64,000 nt of DNA, taken from contig NZ_JBFDTP010000001.1 in the NCBI RefSeq assembly GCF_040719375.1, positions 1 to 64,000 of the forward strand, given 5' to 3'. Of the stretch, positions 35,547 through 41,788 are shown piece by piece; the stretch's first letter is position 1, and each line of letters opens with the position of its first letter. Below the pieces are notes generated by a model. It saw nothing but the letters and a program-made list of their open reading frames with translations, ran no database searches and had not been told where the DNA came from. A program made the position numbers and the translations under genes. This stretch comes from Clostridium sp. AN503 (GTDB lineage Bacteria > Bacillota > Clostridia > Lachnospirales > Lachnospiraceae).

Positions 35547-35584
35547 AAAAATCAAGGGAGGGGAGTCCCCCTCCGCCCCCTTGA
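35547..35584 (-). terminator. Internal terminator inside the exopolysaccharide locus
   Basis: On the minus strand TCAAGGGGGCGGAG (35584-35571) pairs with CTCCCCTCCCTTGA (35565-35552) with one mismatch and a 5-base loop, followed by TTTTT (35551-35547). It lies just after the secreted Gly/Ser-rich gene and 86 bp before the sugar transferase start. It looks like a full intrinsic terminator within an operon that should be read through. Confidence 0.75.
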
Positions 35585-35601
35585 CTCTCCAATTCCACAA
35601 C

Positions 35602-36210
35602 CTATTTGTAAACTACGGTATAAGTACCGGAACCAGTGATGGTTGTTACAACCGTCTTGGTTGCCGGGTCTACCTTAGTAACCGGGAGCAGAGTCCACTT
35701 GCCGGTCACGTTGTCGTAGAACAGTACGGATACGTTCTGCAGACCGTCTACCAGGTTCGGCACATACAGAGTTACCTCTACTGCGCCTGTCTTCACCTCA
35801 CCGGTCGTTACATCCTTAGTAACGATCGCGTTGGTTGCGGTCAGTGCCTTATAACCGGTCACGTCCACATCCTTCACAACATCGCTCAAGGACTTGCCTT
35901 CATTGATGCCGTTGATGGCTGCTACTGCTGCCTCCGGAAGACCTGCCGTTGCTGCTACGCCAGTTGCATAGGACACTGCGGTATTCCCTACCACTGTGCT
36001 GCTTCCGCCGCCCACGGTCACTGTCGGACCGCTCTCAGCTTTCTGACCACTTCCAGCTACGATCGTCACGCCCGAAGACGTGCTGGAGCCATGGCTTGAA
36101 CCGCCGCCGCCACCGCCGCTGGGTCTCAGGGAGTTCGCGCCGAATGCGGTTGCCGGTACGCACGCCAGTGCGGCTGCCAGTACCAGTGCTGTTACGCATT
36201 TCTTTTTCAT
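35602..36210 (-). CDS. Secreted Gly/Ser-rich protein in the exopolysaccharide locus
   Basis: A 202-aa exported protein. Signal peptide MKKKCVTALVLAAALACVPA ending near TAFGA, then a low-complexity stretch of six glycines with Ser/His/Thr (residues about 33-65), then a region of helices and strands with VEVTLYVPNLVDGLQNVSVL and a Thr/Val-rich end TITGSGTYTVVYK. No sorting signal or catalytic motif. I take the second possible start (ATG with GGAAGG eight bases upstream) over the GTG three codons before. Function unknown; as part of the CpsBCD-LCP block it may be a surface or matrix component. Confidence 0.8.
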   Translation of the reverse strand: MKKKCVTALVLAAALACVPATAFGANSLRPSGGGGGGSSHGSSTSSGVTIVAGSGQKAESGPTVTVGGGSSTVVGNTAVSYATGVAATAGLPEAAVAAINGINEGKSLSDVVKDVDVTGYKALTATNAIVTKDVTTGEVKTGAVEVTLYVPNLVDGLQNVSVLFYDNVTGKWTLLPVTKVDPATKTVVTTITGSGTYTVVYK

Positions 36211-36296
36211 TTCTTTCACCTTCCTTCCCTCTTGGGATTTTTATTCAATAAACAGCATGTTTCCACACTGGTTATTGCAGCTTCATTTGTTGGGAC

Positions 36297-36842
36297 TTAT
36301 CCGGCCTCCCGGTAAAACAGCTCCAGGAGGAGAGGCTCTAAAGCCGCTTCATCTACATGGAACTCGTCATACCAGTCCGTGGCCATGCCCACTCCCGGCA
36401 CCGTATAGAAATCCCCCGATGCCAGACCACTGCCAAGGCCATCCATGGCCATCTTCAAATACTGCTCTTTTCCCATGTCCGTCACCATATGTTCCTGCAT
36501 CTGATCAAACAGATGAGGCACGATCTGGCTGTCCTCTGTGGACTTTTTCTGGACCGCCCCAAAGAACTGCAGGATGTATTCCTGCTGCTGGTCCATCCGG
36601 TACAGGGCTGAGTTGTCCCTTTTTGTATCACGGAAACGGACAAACATCTCTGCCTGCTTTCCGTGCAGTGTAACTGTACTGCCCTTTACAAAAGACGGAT
36701 CTCTTTCTTCCATTCCTTCCGTCGGCACCGTCACTGTGACACCGCCTACCGCATCATTCAGTATAGAGATCACATCCATATCGGCTGCCATGTAATGATC
36801 GATCTTCAGTCCACCGAGCAGATTAGAAACCGCTTCTGTCAT
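36297..36842 (-). pseudogene. LCP-family ligase, C-terminal fragment (second half of split gene)
   Basis: A 181-aa reading frame that continues a LytR-CpsA-Psr (LCP) domain: MTEAVSNLLGGLKIDHYMAAD, then DAVGGVTVTVP, and the arginine-rich motif FVRFRDTKRDNSALYRMDQQ. These are the second half of the domain; the first half lies in the overlapping frame upstream. The joint reads GATACATGACAG; one extra A there would restore one frame (...ADTMTEAV...). Either a one-base deletion (biological or assembly error) or two coupled half-proteins via ATGA. LCP proteins attach polysaccharide or teichoic acid to peptidoglycan. Confidence 0.75.
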
Positions 36843-37366
36843 GTATCCGCAGCTTTCTCCCGCCCATCCCCATAGGCATAGGCAAGGAGAAGGTGCTGTG
36901 TGTCTGTTCCCAGCACATTGCCGCTTAAGTCCGTTAATGTGATCTCTGTCATCGTATCTCGTGGGATCATCAGGATCTTCAGGGTGTTGCGGGCCGTATC
37001 CTGCGCTACAAGGAATACTCCGTCTGCCTGTCCGCCCCAGCCGGCTGTGGTGGTTTCCACCATGGTCCCACTGCGGTCCACTCCGATGCAGAGGATCGCC
37101 TTTACATAGTTGTTCCTCCGGTAGGTTTTCCCCTGATATACAGTTTCTTCCCCCAGGATGAAAGAGGACTCCTCAGTTCCTGCTTCGCCTGCCTCCTGGC
37201 TGTTCCCAGCGGTATCCGCATGTTCCCGCGCCGCGATCATAGCTTCTGTCGCTTTTCTCTGGCGGTACAGCCCGACACTCATCCATATGAAAAATGTCAG
37301 TCCTATGAGCGCTGCCCCGATAAAGAACTTCCGGAGCGCTGCCCGGTGTGCCTTGACCCAGTCCAT
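36839..37366 (-). pseudogene. LCP-family ligase, N-terminal fragment (first half of split gene)
   Basis: A 175-aa frame: a short cytoplasmic end, one membrane helix (FFIGAALIGLTFFIWMSVGLY), a linker, then the beginning of an LCP domain: VKAILCIGVDRSG, and ILMIPRDTMTEI with the pyrophosphate-binding arginine, up to HLLLAYAYGDG. It stops just where the conserved helix before NLLGG should start. The start is uncertain: ATG at 37366 or TTG at 37378, which overlaps the CpsD stop. Neither half alone holds a full active site. Confidence 0.75.
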
Positions 37367-37374
37367 GTATGATC

Positions 37375-38163
37375 TCAACTGCCTTTCTGGTGTTCTGCCC
37401 TGCTATCCATCCTGCTCTCGCCGTCCCCGCCATACTTCGCATACCGGCTGTATTTTTTATATTTACCATACTTGCCGTAACGGCTGTATTTGCCATATTT
37501 TCCATAGCGGTTATAATATCCTTCGCTGTAAATATCCACCTTATTGAGCACCACTCCCAGTATGCGGCAGCCTGACTTCTCAATCTGCCCCTTTACCTTC
37601 TGTTCCAAGCGGTAGCTGATGGCACCGCTCTCAACCACCATCACCGCGCCGTCGCAGTGAGTGGCTATAATGGCTCCATCGATCAGATTTGCCATTGGCG
37701 GCGTATCTATGATGATATAATCATAATAACTGCGCAGGTTCTCGATCAGCTTCCCAAAGAGGTCCTCTTCCAGCAGCTCTGCCGGATTGGGAGAGTACGG
37801 CCCTGCAAAAACAACGCTCAAGTTCTCCACATTGGTGTCGTAGATCACATCATCTAAAACCTTCTGACCGCTTAAATACTGTGACAGTCCGAACACCTCC
37901 TGACGGAGCTGATAACGGGAGATTAAGATCGACTTGCGGATATCCGCATCGATCACGATCGTCTTTTTCCCAATCTGCGCCAGGGATTCCGCCAGGGCAA
38001 ACGACACATCGCTTTTGCCTTCATCCGGCAGGGCGCTGGTGAACATGATCGTCCGGATGCTGCTCCCGCAGAACTGGATGTTAGTGCGCAGGGTCTTGAT
38101 GGATTCGTTGTAATTGTAATCATCCTTCATCTCCCGCTTCAGATCTATTACCGAATGACTCAT
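37375..38163 (-). CDS. CpsD/CapB-family tyrosine-protein kinase
   Basis: A 262-aa cytoplasmic BY-kinase. Walker A is SALPDEGKS (residues 43-51), Walker A' is VIDADIR (70-76), Walker B is YIIIDTPP. The C-terminal tail is an extreme tyrosine cluster: nine tripeptides of the type GKY/SRY/KKY after YY, about residues 217-245, the autophosphorylation sites. Phosphorylation cycles with the partner CpsC and phosphatase CpsB control chain length and export. Three bases separate it from cpsC upstream. The residue after the P-loop Ser is Asp rather than the common Thr. Confidence 0.92.
   Translation of the reverse strand: MSHSVIDLKREMKDDYNYNESIKTLRTNIQFCGSSIRTIMFTSALPDEGKSDVSFALAESLAQIGKKTIVIDADIRKSILISRYQLRQEVFGLSQYLSGQKVLDDVIYDTNVENLSVVFAGPYSPNPAELLEEDLFGKLIENLRSYYDYIIIDTPPMANLIDGAIIATHCDGAVMVVESGAISYRLEQKVKGQIEKSGCRILGVVLNKVDIYSEGYYNRYGKYGKYSRYGKYGKYKKYSRYAKYGGDGESRMDSRAEHQKGS
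37432..37512. repeat. 9-bp x9 tandem repeat coding the CpsD tyrosine tail
   Basis: Nine in-frame 9-bp units on the coding strand, each encoding [G/S/K/N/A][K/R]Y, run without interruption. Codon-level variation shows the array is not brand new. Copy-number change would alter the number of tyrosines available for phosphorylation without shifting the frame. Confidence 0.85.
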
Positions 38164-38166
38164 CTT

Positions 38167-38985
38167 CTAATTCCCCTTCCTCTTTTTCCGTGAACGCGCC
38201 GCTGGTTTTACAGGCTTATTTTTTGCCATGGCTTCCTTGTCTTCTGCTACCTCGCCCTCCCGCGCAGGCACAGATGCCAGCACTGTGAGGCCTAAATATT
38301 TCGTCACATCTTCCTCAGAACGCACCGTATCATTCATGATCACTTCTATGGTGATCACGCCGCACACCAGAACCACCGCGGCAAGCGCTCCTAACAGTGC
38401 GTTCCTGGTATTGCTGGGGCTTGTTTTTTCAACTGGTATCTGACCGTCCTCGATAAGTTTTGGCGGGACCATCTCCATGATATCCCCGATATACTCTGAG
38501 GAAGTGCGCGCTACATTATCCGCGATCTGTTTTGCCAGAAACGGATCCGGGTCCTCTGCCGTGATGGAAAGGATACGGGTGTCTGACGGATTATCAATCT
38601 TTATTTTTTCTTTCAATTCTTTATAAGTCAGGCCAAGGCCCAAATCCTGGGCTACATCCTCCAGGACCGGACGGCTGGTCACAATGATCTTGTAGTCTTT
38701 GGTCAGCTGGCTTCCGATCTGAAGATCCGCAAGAGATGTCAGCGTTGTCTCCTTGGAAAGTATGTATACCATTGCAGTAGATGTATATTGGGGCGTCAGG
38801 ACAAAGTATGAAAATGCCCCTGCCAGTCCGCCTCCGATCACCAGTGCCAAAAGTATCATCCAGAACCGCCGCCGGAATGCTGACAGCAGCTCCAGCAGAT
38901 CAATCTCTATCTCATCGTTTTCATATGCCGCATTGCGGATGTTGTCATCTTTGATATTCGTGTTTGCCATCGTTGTGTTTTTCAT
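38167..38985 (-). CDS. CpsC/Wzz-type chain-length regulator
   Basis: A 272-aa membrane protein of the Wzz/CapA family: acidic N terminus (EIDLLELLSAFRRRFW), first membrane helix around residues 36-57, extracellular domain with LTSLADLQIGSQLTKDY, the proline-rich PVEKTSPSN before the second helix (about 194-216), and a basic cytoplasmic tail. It activates the kinase CpsD encoded directly downstream and sets chain length. The ATG has a weak GGGAAG; a second ATG five codons in has none. Confidence 0.9.
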   Translation of the reverse strand: MKNTTMANTNIKDDNIRNAAYENDEIEIDLLELLSAFRRRFWMILLALVIGGGLAGAFSYFVLTPQYTSTAMVYILSKETTLTSLADLQIGSQLTKDYKIIVTSRPVLEDVAQDLGLGLTYKELKEKIKIDNPSDTRILSITAEDPDPFLAKQIADNVARTSSEYIGDIMEMVPPKLIEDGQIPVEKTSPSNTRNALLGALAAVVLVCGVITIEVIMNDTVRSEEDVTKYLGLTVLASVPAREGEVAEDKEAMAKNKPVKPAARSRKKRKGN

Positions 38986-39019
38986 CTTCCCATTTCCCTA
39001 AGTAAATTTTTAATTACAT

Positions 39020-39748
39020 TCAACCAATCTTTTCATCCCGGATCAAGCGCATAGGATTTCCATGTGCGATCGCCTCTAAAACTTCCGGCGCCACATGCCT
39101 CTCCAGCCACCGCCATGCCCCGTCGATATCCGGCGGCCTGTGATCCAGACGGTGCATATCGGTTCCCAAAAACTGGATTCTTCCCTGACCTACCTGCTTC
39201 CGGCACCATCCGGTTTCCCGGTTGAACCGGCTGCCCTTCAGGCTCTCATAATTCATCTGAAAAAGGCATCCGCTCCCAGCCAGGTCCTCTAAATTCTCCC
39301 CCTGGCGAAGGCAAAGGTATCGTTCCATATGCGCGAGCACAGGCACATAGCCGGCCTGGAGCAGTCTGCGCACTCCCTGGAACAGCTTTGCATAAGAGAC
39401 CATCGGATCGAACTCCACCAGCACATAGCGGCTGCCCGCCAGGCTCAGGGCCTGTCCTGATCTCAAACGCTCTGTGAGATCATCATGATAGTAGGTTTCC
39501 TGTCCCAGATAGACACAAAAATGGGGCAGGGTTTTTCGGATTTTTTCCTGCAGCAGCTCTGCAAGCTCCTGCAAACCATCCGTACCCTGTCTCCTGGAAT
39601 AGTGTGGTGTAGCTATAACGGCCTGGACGCCCTGCTCTGCCGCGTGCTCAAGCATCCGGCAGGATTCTTCCAATGACCGGGAACCATCGTCAACTCCCGG
39701 CAGGATATGCGTGTGCATATCAATGATCGCTGCCGTTTTCTTTACCAT
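39020..39748 (-). CDS. CpsB/CapC-family tyrosine-protein phosphatase (PHP domain)
   Basis: A 242-aa metal-dependent PHP phosphatase. The metal motifs are MHTHILPGVDDGS at the N terminus, ATPHYS around residue 55, a histidine in VLAHMERY, and LGTDMHRLDHRPP near the end. It dephosphorylates the CpsD tyrosine tail. First gene of the exopolysaccharide operon. I prefer the ATG (MVKKTAAIID) eight bases after AGGGG over one two codons earlier. About 480 bp without genes precede it. Confidence 0.9.
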   Translation of the reverse strand: MVKKTAAIIDMHTHILPGVDDGSRSLEESCRMLEHAAEQGVQAVIATPHYSRRQGTDGLQELAELLQEKIRKTLPHFCVYLGQETYYHDDLTERLRSGQALSLAGSRYVLVEFDPMVSYAKLFQGVRRLLQAGYVPVLAHMERYLCLRQGENLEDLAGSGCLFQMNYESLKGSRFNRETGWCRKQVGQGRIQFLGTDMHRLDHRPPDIDGAWRWLERHVAPEVLEAIAHGNPMRLIRDEKIG

Positions 39749-40094
39749 GCTCATTTCCCCTGTCTGTCTTTGTTGCTTCCGATAATATTAATTACTGGAA
39801 TGATATGTCGAAAAAACAGAAAATCCAATGCAAAAAAAGGAGTTTTCTGACCCCTTACAAAAGAGTGATTTTTCTGTTTTCTTATACCAAATTTTAAACA
39901 TTTACTGGATTATGTTTACAGGAAAAACATTGACATCTTTTGAGATAAGTGATAACCTAAGGAACAGCAAGACAATTTTTTGCATAATTTCGGTTCATAA
40001 TTAATATTATCAGAATTTTACCCCCCCCCCTAATTTCAAGTGCTTATACATTATAAAGCTGAAGTTTATACAAATCAGACAGCACTTTCAGCGC
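39749..40094 (-). promoter_or_regulatory. Leader region of the exopolysaccharide operon
   Basis: No gene seen. On the minus strand the region holds, in order towards cpsB: a run of ten G (40030-40021) flanked by TTGAAA (40039-40034) and GATAAT (40011-40006), which are 22 bp apart; then an outer inverted repeat AAAACAGAAAAATC (from 39881 downward) with GATTTTCTGTTTT near 39811-39825; and inside it a small stem GGGGT/ACTCC (39854-39839) followed by seven T (39838-39832). This looks like an attenuator-type leader. Promoter location is not certain. Confidence 0.45.
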
Positions 40095-40136
40095 AAAAAG
40101 CCGCCCGGACACACCTTTGTGATGTGTCCGGGCGGC
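40095..40136 (-). terminator. Terminator of the polysaccharide deacetylase gene
   Basis: GCCGCCCGGACACA and TGTGTCCGGGCGGC form a perfect 14-bp stem (40100-40113 with 40123-40136), loop of nine, followed on the minus strand by TTTTT (40099-40095). It separates the deacetylase gene from the exopolysaccharide operon downstream. Confidence 0.9.
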
Positions 40137-40238
40137 TGCCCTTTTCTATATAACTTTTTTATATGACTGAGAATACTTCTATTCTATTTCTTTTATGACA
40201 ATAGCAAATTGTATTTCATTTCAAGATTTTCTCCAGTA

Positions 40239-41630
40239 TTACTGTGAAATCGGCCTGAATCTCGAATATGTCTTTCCCGGAAGCATCCCGCCCCGGTAAG
40301 CGGACAGCTCGCTGACTGTTACAAGCTGGAACCCACGGTTGATCAGCTCCGGTATGATGGTCTGGCTGGCCTCTGCAGTCGCGTCATACAGGTCATGCAT
40401 CAAGATAATGTCCCCGTCCTTCACATTCTCAAGCACCGTATTGATCGTGCTCTGGGCATCCCTGGTCTTCCAGTCCAGCGTATCGATCGACCAAAGGACT
40501 GCAGGCATGGAGATCGCTCCCACCACATTCATGCCAGCGTCGCTGCGCGCACCCCCACAGGGACGCATCAAAACCGGTGAAACGCCGCTGGCGTCGGATA
40601 CTACCTGATTGGTACGGGCCAGCTGGCTGGCAAGCTCTTCCGGCGGCACCTTGGTCATCAGGGTATGGTCATAGGTGTGGTTCGCCACCTCACAGCCCTG
40701 CTCTACCATCTGTTTCACGATGCCCATATTGCGTTCTGCCTGCTTTCCGACCATAAAGAAGGTTGCCCTGGCTCCATATTCCTGCAGCCGGGCAAGGATC
40801 CGCGGCGTCGCACTGGCTGATGGACCATCATCATAGGTCAGCGCCACCATGGGTTTATTAGGATCGATATTGCCGGCGTAGGATGGCTGTCCCTCGCGCT
40901 TTTTCACTACAGAGACCCGGATCCCATCCACACGCAGGCCTGCGCCTGATACACCGGCTTCTTCCCCGTTCTGTGCCCAGGAAGTCCATGCCTGGTTCTG
41001 AAGTACACTGTACAGAATATCATAGTTCTCCCCCAGTTCTCCGGTCAGCTGCATGCTGACTGCTTCCAGGGGCATCTCACCATCAGACTTTCCTGCTTCT
41101 GCAGCGTCTTCCTTCCAGTCCAGCCAGCCGCTTCCGCTTAGATTCACCCGGTATGCGATCGTACCAGTCATGTCTTTGGGTTGGTTATGTATTGTGGCAC
41201 GGAACGCAGTTACATAACTCCCCGCAGGCGCCATACAGTAGGAATCATCCGCAAAAAAATGGCTCCAGCCCACACCGTTCACACTGATACCATAAATCGC
41301 ACCAATATCAGGGAGATTCCCCTCCCAGCTCTTGGGAGGCTCTGGCTCTGTCTCCGGTTCTGTCTGGACCGTCTGCCCGGTCTCCTCCGGATGTGCTGCA
41401 TTTGCCTGGACCAGTACATCCTCCATGGATGCTTTTGCCGCAGCTCCCGCTGAAGAGTCCTTCTTTCTGCCAAGCTTTGCCGCCAGGATCCCTGCCGTTA
41501 CACAGACTGCCAGAATAAAAAAGCAGATGGTGGCCCGCATAATGCGGACCTTCCGTCTCCTCTGCTCCATCCGGATACGGCGGCGTTCTCTCCTCTCCGA
41601 CATCTCCTGTTCCTTCATTCCTTCTCCCAT
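40239..41630 (-). CDS. ChW-repeat polysaccharide deacetylase (NodB domain)
   Basis: A 463-aa membrane-anchored extracellular enzyme. Basic cytoplasmic N terminus, one membrane helix (about 32-51), a Glu/Pro/Thr linker, then two ChW-like repeats (around 117-190 and 205-243; for example AWTSWAQNGEEAGVSGAG), then a NodB deacetylase domain: TYDDGPS (265-271), the metal pair His318 and His322 in NHTYDHT, RPCGGARSD, and HDLYDAT near the end. It should remove acetyl groups from peptidoglycan or surface glycan. Two ATG starts are possible (41630 or 41618). It has its own promoter and terminator. Confidence 0.9.
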   Translation of the reverse strand: MGEGMKEQEMSERRERRRIRMEQRRRKVRIMRATICFFILAVCVTAGILAAKLGRKKDSSAGAAAKASMEDVLVQANAAHPEETGQTVQTEPETEPEPPKSWEGNLPDIGAIYGISVNGVGWSHFFADDSYCMAPAGSYVTAFRATIHNQPKDMTGTIAYRVNLSGSGWLDWKEDAAEAGKSDGEMPLEAVSMQLTGELGENYDILYSVLQNQAWTSWAQNGEEAGVSGAGLRVDGIRVSVVKKREGQPSYAGNIDPNKPMVALTYDDGPSASATPRILARLQEYGARATFFMVGKQAERNMGIVKQMVEQGCEVANHTYDHTLMTKVPPEELASQLARTNQVVSDASGVSPVLMRPCGGARSDAGMNVVGAISMPAVLWSIDTLDWKTRDAQSTINTVLENVKDGDIILMHDLYDATAEASQTIIPELINRGFQLVTVSELSAYRGGMLPGKTYSRFRPISQ

Positions 41631-41698
41631 ATGTAACCATTCCCCTTTTGTTTCTCTGCTTTGAGCTACTATAAATATTGTTCATCACTTGAACCGTC

Positions 41699-41735
41699 TA
41701 CTATATATAGTATAACAGCCCATATCCCCTGTCAA
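41699..41735 (-). promoter_or_regulatory. Promoter of the deacetylase gene with overlapping palindrome
   Basis: Minus strand TTGACA (41735-41730), 17 bp, TACTAT (41712-41707). The 14-bp palindrome TACTATATATAGTA (41699-41712) covers the -10 box and could be an operator; it may also only reflect an AT-rich -10 region. Confidence 0.6.
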
Positions 41736-41788
41736 TAGCAATCACTGGAAAGGCGGCGGTTTGCGCAAAAAACACCGGGGTATCAAGC

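Noticed and set aside
39926..39955. TTGACA on the plus strand in the exopolysaccharide leader
   Set aside because: The -10 match at 17 bp is poor (TAACCT) and no plus-strand gene follows.
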